Notes under the pieces: model-generated | Told to the model about the DNA's origin: nothing | The model's database searches: none | Seen by the model: only the letters and a program-made list of their open reading frames with translations | Shown: positions 26,922 through 36,148 of the stretch, piece after piece | Position numbering within the stretch: the stretch's first letter is position 1 | Layout of the letters: every line of letters begins with the position of its first letter | NCBI GenBank assembly: GCA_014381825.1 | Contig: JACNKX010000065.1 | Coordinates: 93,363 to 157,362, forward strand | Direction of reading: 5' to 3' | Length of the DNA: 64,000 bases | Origin: Planctomycetota bacterium | GTDB taxonomy: Bacteria; Planctomycetota; Planctomycetia; Pirellulales; Pirellulaceae | Program-made: the position numbers and the translations under genes

Positions 26922-29900
26922 CTAGTTACCACGGTTCAACCAATAATTGATCACCCAGAGGGCATCTTTCGGTGAGAGGTGTCCGTCGTTGTCGACGTCC
27001 ATCGAGAAGGGGCCAAGATTCAATGTGTCGAGAAGCTGACTTCCGCGTTCAATGAGGCGATTTATGACTATTAGCGCATCGAGCGGACTGATCGTCCCAT
27101 CTCCGTTCACGTCTCGAACATTCCCAGGATTGTTGTGGGGCTTGCCAATCGTGATGCTTGGAGCTGTCAACTCGAAGCCGCTGGCAGTCGATACGGGCGT
27201 GATGTTCAACGTGGTTGGGCCATGGAAATCATCCGTCACGTCAAACTCAATCGTCCCCAGCCGCTCTTGACGTGAGTCCATGTGCGGCCACTGCCCATCA
27301 ATGTCGAAGAAGCCTGTTAGAAGGAACTTGTCAGTCGCCGGATCTCCATCTAGGTCCTCGATGTCGGTCTGAACTTGCTCAACGATTAAGCCATCTGCTG
27401 CCGCTGCGAGTTGTACGAAGTCAAGCTGACTGGAGTCAAAGTGGAGACGTGTTCCCAATCCAGTGGTCGCAGTAGCCGCCGGATCGGTACCATAAGCGAC
27501 ATCAAAACTGACCGAGTTCGCGGACGCACCACTACGCCGCGCCGTTGTTGTGAGGATCTGGTGTCGTTCGCCTGCAATCAGCGGGAGCGGACCGATGAAA
27601 CCTTCTCCTTCGGGGCCACCTATTGGCTGGTCCGTGACAGGATCAGGCAACTGGGCATCGAAGAAGTCTCCCAGTTCTTCAGCAAACTCACCGCTTACTT
27701 GATGCAGAGCCGCCACAACGCTGGCTTGACGTACCGCTTCGTCGGCTGCTTCGTATGGACGTTCCACACCATGCTGGTTGAGGATGATCCCGATTGCAGG
27801 CTCCAAGTCTTGCAACAGCGAATGTGTGACGTCGGTCTCGAACCTCCGCAAGCCTTCCGCGTTTAGTGGTCCTGCGATGTCGTCCGCTGTATTCTCGACA
27901 CCGTCTGGGCCGGCATCGCCTTCAACAAGTAGTCGGAATACTGCGTCGGCCGCATCCGGTACCAAGCTGATCGCTTCAATCCGATTAAAGCGATCAAGTC
28001 CAAGCACCTTCTCTCGCCCAACAAAGAACTCGGTTGGGAAGCCGTCGGCTTTTAGGTTCTCGTGGTAGTCCTGCAAGTTCGCAACACGCGTCGACCCGAC
28101 GGCCGGTGGCCTGTCGTTTTCCAGAACTTGAATAAATGTTGCCTGCCGCACATCGATCGCAGGTCCGCTGCCTGAAAAGCTGCTACTCATCACGCCAACG
28201 GTTGGGATACTCCAACCAATCGCGCGTCCCATCTCACCGAGTACCGACGACCACCCACCGCCGTTTGAAAACCCAACGGGGAAGACTGGAGTGTCTTCGT
28301 CGAGATTCGCGTAGTCATCGAGGAATTGCTCTCGAAGCGCACTCACCCGGAGAAAGTCAGCATTATAATCAGGGTCGATCGTGTGGTCCCACGTAACCGA
28401 TTCTCCCGGCATGAGATTCCCATTTCGTCTGGTACTCTCTGTGGCCACCACTGCATAACCGCTGTCGATCAGGTTGTCGATGAGGACGATCGATTCAAGT
28501 CGGTTGACAATGCCGGCGCCGCCCGTGCTTCCATGCGAGAAGAACACGAGTCCTTTCGCGTTGTCTGGCACATACGAGTACACGTCGTAGTCGTTTGTCC
28601 CGCAAACTTCCCGCGTCCCGTCTCCGTCCGAATCGCAAAGGACGTCGTAGGAGCCGAACGTGGAATAATCCAAAGGAAAGTACGGCGAGACAATCGGCTC
28701 GAACGGGCCGTGATCGAGGAGCGGCCCGGGGATGAAGCGGTCGATGCAGTTCGCCACTTCGGCGGGGTTTGTTCGCTCTGCGTCGATTGCCAGAGCGCCG
28801 TCCGTAAGCAAGTCGTCCTCGTAACCAAACAGTCTCCTTTGAACGAGCACGCCGTCGGTTAAGGCGTGACTTGCACCATTGTCATCCACGTCGAGTACGG
28901 TCTCTTTGATATAGTCGATGTACGCGGCAATTTCATCGGGGTCGGTACGCTGCGCATCTGAGGCAACGGCGTTCGCAACCAAAGCTTGTCCATCAGCTCC
29001 AAACAGGCGGCGCACGATCAACAGACCGTCACTCAACGCGTCAGCAACACCGTTATCGTCGATGTCCAGACTCGCACTGATCGTCTCGATCTCGATCGGC
29101 ACACCTTCGAAGCGATGCGTGACTGCAGTTGACGACCCGGTAAACCGAATCGCAGTCGTTGCGTCTCCCGCCGCCACAACGTGGAACTCCGCATCGAACA
29201 GCGTCGTCGGCAATGACTGTGACGGCCAGTTGCTGTTGTCTTCGAGCCACGAGGTAAGGACAAACTTGTCCGTTAGCGGATCGTTGTCAAAGTCTGCGGT
29301 ATCATTGTGGAGCTGTGCAGTCTGGAATGCGTTGGGCGCATCGTCGATAAGTGATTTGAAATCCAAGACCGACGAATCGTAGTGCATTCGCAGGCCTAGG
29401 CCGCTTAATGTTTCGTCGAGATCGGAGGTCGTGTAAACAACGGGAACGGTCACCAATCGTTCGGTTGGAGTTGGAATGACCAACGAGTCGGTTGCTCCAG
29501 ACACGATCTGACGTAACTCGATATTCGCGAGGTTAACATCAGTAACAACGTCACCAAACTGCCAGTCGACGATCGGTGTCAAGTTGGACATCACACTCAG
29601 TTGTCGCGATTCGCCATGCCAGGTAACCAGATCGACCTTGTCGTCTCCGTTCATGTCGTCAACGATAACTCCCGCGGGAAAATTGCCGGCCGCGAAGTGA
29701 TCCGGTGCGTCGAACGTTCCGTCTCCTTGATTGAGTATCAACGAAATACCACCGGCAGCATCCAGTGGCCTAGAAACAGCCAGCAAATCAACGTTACCAT
29801 CGTGATCAACGTCCGAGCTGGTTAGATGTTTGGGGAACCCGCCTCCGTCAATCTGTTCGGGGGGATCGAAAGTACCGTTACCTCGGTTTGCCAAGATCGC

Positions 29901-32900
29901 CACTTCTTCGGCGAGATGACTGTTCCAGGAAAGATCCGCATCACCATCATTGTCAAAGTCAGCCACAGTCACGGAGTGGCCGCCTTCTCCCCTTGCTAAA
30001 ACGACGCCGGCGGCGAAGCCATTCCAACCGGCGTCAAGTCCGAGATTCTCGTGATACGACAGTGCAACTGCTCCGCTGGTCGGGCTGGCATGCGTCACGA
30101 GCAAGTCCAAATCGCCGTCTCCATCCACATCGCTTGGCACAGCTGAACTTGGTTCGTCTGCACTTGCGAAAGTTTCCGGCAGTATCCCAAACGTACCGCT
30201 CCCATTCTTCCGGAAGACGAAGATCCCATCCGCGCTGCCGTTCGCCGTAACGACCAGATCCAGATCCTGGTCGTTGTCGACATCGAAGGCCGCCAACGAA
30301 GAAGCCGTGGCGTTGGTGATGCTTAGTGCACCAAGGCTGGTTGTAAACGACGCGTCTCCGTTGTTGTCAAAGATGTCGATGTAAGCATTTCCCGATGCTG
30401 GATCGTTTCTCACCAGGGCCACGTCTACACCGCGCGCCGCATTAAAGCTTGCGACCGTGAAGTCAATCGGCCGACCGCCACCGCCGAGCGTCGTTGGTCC
30501 AACCACGAGCGAGCCGTCAGCAGCTTGCAGCAACAGGGACACGCTGGCGTTATTACGCCCCAGAAGTGCGATGTCGCGGTCACCGTCTCGATCGAAGTCA
30601 CCCGTTTCTACGTCCTCCGTCAGGACGCTCGGCGGAAGGAGTACAGGTTCGGCAAACAAGCTCTGTCGCCAACCTGTTTGTTCAACTTCACGAATCGTGT
30701 ACGCGTCGTTGCCCATCCCGGCAAACGAATAGACACCTTGTTCGGTCTCGGGATCAATGACGCCATCACCGTTGAGGTCTTCGCTGGACGTTACCGTTTC
30801 GTCGACCAGATCGCCCGCCGCGTCAATCAGCTGAATTGTCCAACCGTCTAAGCCGACCTCGCCGGAATCATGGATACCATCTCCGTTGATGTCGTTGAAC
30901 TTCTGGCCCTCGATTCCCGATCGAAAGTTGCCAAAGTCAACACCGACGACCACTTCGCTATTGCCAACCGCGATTCGGTGGATGCCGACCGTGTTTTCCA
31001 GTACGGACACGGTATCATCCCAGTAGTTTGCAGAGATCAATTCAAGATCACCATCTCCGTCTAGATCCGCGGCTGCGACGTCTTTGGAGTAGCTGCCTCC
31101 ACTCGCGTACCGTGTTGGCCTCGCAAACGATCCGTTTCTGTTGTTGAAGAGGACAGCGATGTCACCCGTATTGGAAGGGTAACTCGTATCGCCAGTAACC
31201 AATTCAGGAGCCCCGTCGCCATTCAAGTCTGCAACCGTCACGAAGTAGCCGTACACGCTCGTCGCATAGGTCGTAGCTTGCGTAAACGCACCGCCACCTG
31301 TGTTGGTCAATGCGAGTAAGTTCTCTTCATTCGGATTCGCCACAATGAGGTCGATGTTGCCGTCGCCATTCACATCCGCGGCATCGATGTCGGACGCGTT
31401 GGAAACATCGATAGGATACAGTTGTGGTACGCCGAAATTCCCCAAGCCATCATTGAGCAGTATTTGAAGATCGGTTCCATAAATGTGGGTTAACGCGATA
31501 TCGAGCGCACCGTCATTGTTTAAATCTTCCGTGACGAGCGTGGGATAGAAACCATAGGCAATACTAGTCGTCGCAGTATCGACCGAGATACTGACGGGCG
31601 CGGCAAGCTGTTGATTCCCATTGTTCAGCATGAGCGTCAAGTCTTGAGAGAATTGGTTACCAGTGATCAAATCAGGCAGGCCATCATTGTTGACGTCACC
31701 CCATGCCATAGAGTACGGACTATCGCCAACGACATATTCAACAATCGTGGGAATGGACCCGACTCCGTTGTTCCAATGCACCGACACCGTGTCGGCGTAT
31801 CGGTTGAGTACTGCAATGTCGAGATCGCTATCGCCGTCCAAGTCCTGAAGAACGGGTGACACGTAGTCGTCTTGTGTCGTGGGTACGAGGAAGGGCGTAC
31901 CCAGTGATCCCTCGCCGTCATTAAGGAAAACCGAAAGATTGCCTCGGTCACCACTGTATCCACTGTCCAATCCGTGTCCTAAGACAACGTCCGAATCGCC
32001 ATCGCCATCTAAATCTCCAGATAGAACACTCGTGGGATCGTTCTCTGCATCGTCGTAGATCACCGGTGATAGGAAAGAGCCTGTGGGAAGCGTCTGGGTC
32101 CAACCGGATCGCTGCACTTCATCGACCGTGTAGTCGCCCGGTTCGACATTTTGGAACCAATACAGTCCCTCTTCCGTGAAAGGCTCGATGCGGCCATCAC
32201 CGTCCAAGTCCATGCGGTGCGTGATTTGTTCTGCGACGAGATTGCCGTCCCAATCTCGAAGTTGGATCGTCCAGCCGTTCATGCCTGGTTCATCGAAGTC
32301 CCGTTTTCCATCTCCGTTACGATCCCAGAACTTCTGTCCGTGAATCGAACCTGGTAGCGCGACATTCCCGAAATCGAAACCATCAGCAGGGCCGGATGGT
32401 ACGGGCAAGCGATGCTCGCCGTTTCCTCCAGGCACCGTCTGTTCCCAACCGGGCTGAGCTACTTCAACGATTCGAGCGATAGGATTGACAGCGGGATCCA
32501 GATTTCCGAAGAAGTACTGCCCTCGCTCCGTCACTTCGTCGATCACCCCGTCGCCGTCTAAGTCGCGCCCACGCGTGACCTGCTCGTCCAGCACCACTCC
32601 GTCTCGATCGAGCAACTGAATTGTCCAGCCATCTAATCCAGGCTCGCCCGGATCTCGAATACCATCGCCATCGACATCGTGGAACTTCTGTCCTGCAATC
32701 GAGGGACCGGGGATCCAGTTACCAACATGGGCATCCTCGACGATTTGACCTGACGCACGAATCGGAGTCGGAACGACCGTTTGTTCCCAGCCCGCCTGCA
32801 ACAACTCATCGATTGCATAGGTTCCATCGTCCAAGTCCGTGAATTCGTACCAGCCTTGTTCGGTCTCTGGGTCGATCGAACCATTTTCATCCCAGTCGAT

Positions 32901-33554
32901 GCTTTGTGTGACGTCTTGGCTGAGCGGTTCGCCGCCACCGACAGCGAACAGCTGAATGGTCCATCCGTCCATGCCCGGCTCGCCTGGATCACGTACGCCA
33001 TCACCATCAAGATCGTTGAACTTCTGGCCACGAATGATTGTCGGTGGCTTGTATTCTGCCGCGCCAAGATCGACGACCGTGTTTCCATCTCGATCGCCAT
33101 CAACAGTACGAGGCTCGCCGCGTTGGTCAGTTGTGAGCCCAGCCGCAATCGCATGCACGTTTCCACCAAGATCAATGACGGGACTGTCGGTGAGGGGCAC
33201 TCGCGTTAACGTGGGGCCACCGTTGTCTTGCAAGGGTCCGAGCATTGGGTTTCCATGAGTGGTCCCGAACCAGTTGTTTGAATCCTCATCCAGTTCGACA
33301 ACTTCCACATCATCCGTATTGCCTTGATCGTCAACGTTCTCGGCGATGATGCTGTTACGGACGGTCTCTTCAGTCGTACTGCTATCGACTGCAAGTCCAC
33401 CGCCTGCTGCTGCGGTGTTGTTTGTAACTGTCGAGTTGTACAGCCGGAGCGTTCCTTCATTGAAGATGGCACCGCCATCATTACCAGCCTCGTTGTCGAC
33501 AATCGTCGAGTTGCTGACGGTCGTTTGATTCGTTTCGCCGACGGCACCGCCCAC
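26922..33554 (-). CDS. Giant secreted modular protein with esterase-like domain, 5' end lost
   Basis: At least 2210 residues; the frame is open upstream to a stop at 33618-33620, and the GTG at 33554 is only a formal start. Order (approximate, from that GTG): end of a parallel beta-helix (1-168, NSTIVDNEAGNDGGAI); three SdrD-B-like repeats (173-500, each with GQKF-D and DGWTIQL); an FG-GAP/VCBS propeller (500-860); a fourth SdrD-B-like repeat (880-965); a second propeller (970-1320); a cohesin-like domain (1360-1480) with two dockerin-like loops; an alpha/beta-hydrolase/esterase-like domain (1650-1950) with likely nucleophile S1763 in VGFSNGGGWS; another cohesin-like domain; and a C-terminal dockerin (2140-2210). 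A beta-helix cannot start at this GTG, so the N-terminus and export signal are missing. Confidence 0.8.
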   Translation of the reverse strand: MGGAVGETNQTTVSNSTIVDNEAGNDGGAIFNEGTLRLYNSTVTNNTAAAGGGLAVDSSTTEETVRNSIIAENVDDQGNTDDVEVVELDEDSNNWFGTTHGNPMLGPLQDNGGPTLTRVPLTDSPVIDLGGNVHAIAAGLTTDQRGEPRTVDGDRDGNTVVDLGAAEYKPPTIIRGQKFNDLDGDGVRDPGEPGMDGWTIQLFAVGGGEPLSQDVTQSIDWDENGSIDPETEQGWYEFTDLDDGTYAIDELLQAGWEQTVVPTPIRASGQIVEDAHVGNWIPGPSIAGQKFHDVDGDGIRDPGEPGLDGWTIQLLDRDGVVLDEQVTRGRDLDGDGVIDEVTERGQYFFGNLDPAVNPIARIVEVAQPGWEQTVPGGNGEHRLPVPSGPADGFDFGNVALPGSIHGQKFWDRNGDGKRDFDEPGMNGWTIQLRDWDGNLVAEQITHRMDLDGDGRIEPFTEEGLYWFQNVEPGDYTVDEVQRSGWTQTLPTGSFLSPVIYDDAENDPTSVLSGDLDGDGDSDVVLGHGLDSGYSGDRGNLSVFLNDGEGSLGTPFLVPTTQDDYVSPVLQDLDGDSDLDIAVLNRYADTVSVHWNNGVGSIPTIVEYVVGDSPYSMAWGDVNNDGLPDLITGNQFSQDLTLMLNNGNQQLAAPVSISVDTATTSIAYGFYPTLVTEDLNNDGALDIALTHIYGTDLQILLNDGLGNFGVPQLYPIDVSNASDIDAADVNGDGNIDLIVANPNEENLLALTNTGGGAFTQATTYATSVYGYFVTVADLNGDGAPELVTGDTSYPSNTGDIAVLFNNRNGSFARPTRYASGGSYSKDVAAADLDGDGDLELISANYWDDTVSVLENTVGIHRIAVGNSEVVVGVDFGNFRSGIEGQKFNDINGDGIHDSGEVGLDGWTIQLIDAAGDLVDETVTSSEDLNGDGVIDPETEQGVYSFAGMGNDAYTIREVEQTGWRQSLFAEPVLLPPSVLTEDVETGDFDRDGDRDIALLGRNNASVSLLLQAADGSLVVGPTTLGGGGRPIDFTVASFNAARGVDVALVRNDPASGNAYIDIFDNNGDASFTTSLGALSITNATASSLAAFDVDNDQDLDLVVTANGSADGIFVFRKNGSGTFGILPETFASADEPSSAVPSDVDGDGDLDLLVTHASPTSGAVALSYHENLGLDAGWNGFAAGVVLARGEGGHSVTVADFDNDGDADLSWNSHLAEEVAILANRGNGTFDPPEQIDGGGFPKHLTSSDVDHDGNVDLLAVSRPLDAAGGISLILNQGDGTFDAPDHFAAGNFPAGVIVDDMNGDDKVDLVTWHGESRQLSVMSNLTPIVDWQFGDVVTDVNLANIELRQIVSGATDSLVIPTPTERLVTVPVVYTTSDLDETLSGLGLRMHYDSSVLDFKSLIDDAPNAFQTAQLHNDTADFDNDPLTDKFVLTSWLEDNSNWPSQSLPTTLFDAEFHVVAAGDATTAIRFTGSSTAVTHRFEGVPIEIETISASLDIDDNGVADALSDGLLIVRRLFGADGQALVANAVASDAQRTDPDEIAAYIDYIKETVLDVDDNGASHALTDGVLVQRRLFGYEDDLLTDGALAIDAERTNPAEVANCIDRFIPGPLLDHGPFEPIVSPYFPLDYSTFGSYDVLCDSDGDGTREVCGTNDYDVYSYVPDNAKGLVFFSHGSTGGAGIVNRLESIVLIDNLIDSGYAVVATESTRRNGNLMPGESVTWDHTIDPDYNADFLRVSALREQFLDDYANLDEDTPVFPVGFSNGGGWSSVLGEMGRAIGWSIPTVGVMSSSFSGSGPAIDVRQATFIQVLENDRPPAVGSTRVANLQDYHENLKADGFPTEFFVGREKVLGLDRFNRIEAISLVPDAADAVFRLLVEGDAGPDGVENTADDIAGPLNAEGLRRFETDVTHSLLQDLEPAIGIILNQHGVERPYEAADEAVRQASVVAALHQVSGEFAEELGDFFDAQLPDPVTDQPIGGPEGEGFIGPLPLIAGERHQILTTTARRSGASANSVSFDVAYGTDPAATATTGLGTRLHFDSSQLDFVQLAAAADGLIVEQVQTDIEDLDGDPATDKFLLTGFFDIDGQWPHMDSRQERLGTIEFDVTDDFHGPTTLNITPVSTASGFELTAPSITIGKPHNNPGNVRDVNGDGTISPLDALIVINRLIERGSQLLDTLNLGPFSMDVDNDGHLSPKDALWVINYWLNRGN

Positions 33555-33576
33555 AGCTGCACCGTCCTGTGGTGAA

Positions 33577-33990
33577 TTGGAGATCCCACCTCCGTTGGCC
33601 GAAGAGAATAGCCACCCTCAGATCCTAGCAAGTGTTCAAACCGGGCAGGCCCAACTCCTGATCGCAGCTGGCGAACACGAGCCTGCCTTGCAGAAGATGA
33701 ACGACTTGCTTACGCAAGTCGGCTCGCAGCTTCATCATCGAATCCACGCTCGCGTACGAGGAGTCGCGGCGACGAGCCACACTCTCACTGGAGACTTCGA
33801 TGCGGCTGAAGCAATCCTGCTGCAGCAGGAAGGCAGCGAGAAAACGACTCCACATCCGCTTGATCGCCGCCGAGTGGCTCGACAGCTAGTAACACTTTAC
33901 GAGGCTTGGGGCAAACTTGAAGAAGCCGCTCGCAGACGGGAGCCGTCGAAGCAATCGCACAGTTCCGGCGACCGTCAGCTCCCGCCTTAG
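33577..33990 (+). pseudogene. C-terminal fragment of a TPR protein, probably of a Ser/Thr kinase
   Basis: About 130 residues of TPR-like sequence: SVQTGQAQLLIAAGEHEPALQKM, LTGDFDAAEAILLQQEG and VTLYEAWGKLEEAARRRE. The last segment is like the ending of many planctomycete Ser/Thr kinases with C-terminal TPRs. There is no plausible start: the frame runs back into the antisense of the giant exoprotein gene, and the TTG at 33577 has no ribosome site. The similarity begins close to 33600, exactly where the beta-helix of the opposite gene is cut. It therefore looks like the 3' end of a gene whose 5' part was lost by rearrangement, or placed here by an assembly error. Confidence 0.7.
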
Positions 33991-34172
33991 ATCTAACGCG
34001 GTCTCGCGAGACGACTTGATCCAGGGGGCAGGAGACGGGGCGGAAAAGGTTATCTGACTAGTCATGAAGATGCCGTACATCTCTTTGCCACCGACTCGAC
34101 TCTCTTCTGGATGATTGTCTCGCGACGCGACGGCTGGCAAAGCAAAAAAGCCGCTTGTATGTGCCAATTCGA

Positions 34173-35231
34173 TTACACCGGCACTGAGGGCAGCTTCTTA
34201 ACGGCATTCAGAATGCACTGGCCGATCCGAGGAAGCGCTCGAACATGCTCCGCTGCTCCGAGGGCGATGGCCTCACGCGGCATACCAAAGACAACCGATG
34301 TTTGTTCGTCTTGGGCAATCGTCGTCGCACTTGCCTTGCGCATTTCCAGCATCCCGCGAGCTCCATCGCACCCCATTCCTGTCAGGACTACGCCGACGGC
34401 ATCTTGCGCGATCTCTCGCGCAACCGATCGAAACAGGACGTCCACCGAAGGACGAAAGCGATTGACCGGTGGAGCTTCAAATGTCCTTACGATACGCTTG
34501 CCGTGGCTCTCCAGGACTTCCATGTGTCGGTCACCCGGTGCGAGCAAGGCTTGTCCACTGACGATGGCGTCTCCGTCTGATGCTTCTCGCACTTCGAGTT
34601 CCGACTCTCGGTTGAGCCGCTCGGCAAACGAACGCGTATATCGTGCGGGCATGTGTTGCACGATGACGATGCCGGGGACATCCTTTGGGAGGCCGGAAAG
34701 TAGCTCCGCCAGAGCCTCCGTGCCGCCCGTCGACGCACCAATTGCGATCAGCTTGGTCGAGTCAACTTCCGCCGCGCCGTCGGAACTGCTAGTCCGATTC
34801 GACAAGGGCTTAGTACTCCGATCGCGATGCCAGAGATTCGCCGACGCAGCGATTTTGACTTTCTGGACCAACTCGCTCGCCATCGCGACCGCACCAGTCC
34901 GGGCATCGACTTTCGGCTTTTCAATAAAATCCACCGCCCCCAATTCCAGAGCCCGCAACGTCTCGGATGCACCGCCAGATGTGGACGCCGATACCATGAC
35001 AACAGGCAGCGGCTTGGTCTTCATCAACTTTTCGAGAAACGTCAATCCATCCATACGCGGCAACTCGATGTCCAATGTGATGACATCTGGCTGGAACGTC
35101 TTCAGCAGCTGCCAGGCATCGTACGGATCGGGAGCTGATTCGACCTCGCGGATTCCCGCATCGTCTAGCAAAATGTCCGTCAAAAGCTTTCGCATCACCG
35201 GCGAGTCTTCGATGATCAATACGTTCGTCAT
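34173..35231 (-). CDS. cheB: Chemotaxis response regulator protein-glutamate methylesterase CheB
   Basis: Removes methyl groups from, and deamidates, chemoreceptors when phosphorylated by CheA. The 352-residue protein has a receiver domain (1-125) with phospho-acceptor D54 in ITLDIELPRMDG and K/S-T residues in VVMVSAST. A linker follows, then the methylesterase domain (about 165-350) with the catalytic Ser in IGASTGGTEAL, His in VIVQHMPARYT and Asp in TGMGCDGARGM. All expected active-site residues are present. It is last gene of the cheA-cheW-mcp-cheR-cheB row, starting 15 bp after cheR. Confidence 0.96.
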   Translation of the reverse strand: MTNVLIIEDSPVMRKLLTDILLDDAGIREVESAPDPYDAWQLLKTFQPDVITLDIELPRMDGLTFLEKLMKTKPLPVVMVSASTSGGASETLRALELGAVDFIEKPKVDARTGAVAMASELVQKVKIAASANLWHRDRSTKPLSNRTSSSDGAAEVDSTKLIAIGASTGGTEALAELLSGLPKDVPGIVIVQHMPARYTRSFAERLNRESELEVREASDGDAIVSGQALLAPGDRHMEVLESHGKRIVRTFEAPPVNRFRPSVDVLFRSVAREIAQDAVGVVLTGMGCDGARGMLEMRKASATTIAQDEQTSVVFGMPREAIALGAAEHVRALPRIGQCILNAVKKLPSVPV

Positions 35232-35246
35232 GGGACTGGTCTCACC

Positions 35247-36146
35247 TTAGTCGTTCGTCGACAACGGGCCGCGTTTGCAATAGATGGTTTGGCCGAGTGG
35301 TTCAACATAGTTCGTAAGCCAACTTTGATTTTCCGAGTGACCCAAAAACAGGTTGCCACCCGACTCTAGTCGTTCTGACAACTTCGCGACAAGTTGCCGC
35401 TGCTGTGGCTCGTCGAAGTAGATCATTACGTTTCGGCAGAAGATCGCGTTGAACGCTCCTTGGAACGGCCAGTCAGATGCCGCAATGTTCAACCGACGAA
35501 ACGCAACCATTCGCCGCAGCTCATCGCGTACTCGGACGGTCCGAACCCACCGTCCTGTACCTTTCATGAAGTGACGATCGCGCACCTCACGAGGGAGATC
35601 AGCAATTTCTTCGATCGGATAGATCCCGCGTTCGGCGATTTCTAAGACGTCCGTATTAATGTCTGTCCCGAGGATTTTGATGTCCCAGCCAACGCGAGGA
35701 CCGAAATGATCCATGAGCGTGATGGCGACAGAGTAAGGCTCATGCCCTCGCGAACAGGCAGTACTCCAGATTCGCAACTTGAAGTTTGAAGTTGCCGCAG
35801 CGTTGGCGCGCCACTGCCGAATGGCGTGATTGCGGAGAAAATCGAAGTGATGACTCTCACGAAAAAAGTCGGTCTTGGTCGTCGTGACGCAATTGACCAT
35901 CTGTTGCAACTCGGTTCCATCTCGATCCACGGTCAGTAGGTGATGGTAGTATTCGTCGTAACCGCGCAGTCCGAGGTGACGAATTCGACGAGCCAACCTC
36001 GAACAAAGCAAGTCGCGTTTTGCACTGCCCAATGAGATTCCCGACTCCGCCCGGATGAAATCACGGAGCTGCTCAAATGCCCTTGTCGAAATCGCATCGC
36101 CGGACAGTTCTCTATGCTTGGTGTTTCTCGCCGTATAAACCGACAC
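35247..36146 (-). CDS. cheR: Chemotaxis protein methyltransferase CheR
   Basis: Methylates glutamates of chemoreceptors with S-adenosylmethionine, opposing CheB. It has 299 residues. The N-terminal helical domain (20-85) reads FEQLRDFIRAESGI. The SAM-binding domain has RIWSTACSRGHEPYSVA (variant of the usual W-S-A-A-C-S-x-G-E-E-P-Y-S) and the late motif NAIFCRNVMIYFDEPQQRQ. The G-E to G-H change in the SAM motif is worth noting but is seen in a region where variation occurs. It starts 2 bp after the chemoreceptor stop codon and is followed by cheB, so it is in one operon. Confidence 0.95.
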   Translation of the reverse strand: MSVYTARNTKHRELSGDAISTRAFEQLRDFIRAESGISLGSAKRDLLCSRLARRIRHLGLRGYDEYYHHLLTVDRDGTELQQMVNCVTTTKTDFFRESHHFDFLRNHAIRQWRANAAATSNFKLRIWSTACSRGHEPYSVAITLMDHFGPRVGWDIKILGTDINTDVLEIAERGIYPIEEIADLPREVRDRHFMKGTGRWVRTVRVRDELRRMVAFRRLNIAASDWPFQGAFNAIFCRNVMIYFDEPQQRQLVAKLSERLESGGNLFLGHSENQSWLTNYVEPLGQTIYCKRGPLSTND

Positions 36147-36148
36147 TG

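Noticed and set aside
27000..33550. Repeated segments in the giant protein taken as a DNA repeat array or CRISPR
   Set aside because: The repeats are protein domains of about 100 residues in one open frame, with diverged DNA and no uniform spacers.
33554..33577. A simple frameshift or nonsense mutation as cause of the exoprotein truncation
   Set aside because: Upstream of about 33600 no frame continues the beta-helix, and the sequence instead belongs to a TPR gene on the other strand.
34111..35250. A 379-codon rightward frame across cheB
   Set aside because: It is the antisense of the whole cheB gene. The composition is Ser/Arg-rich with no domain, while cheB has all catalytic residues.
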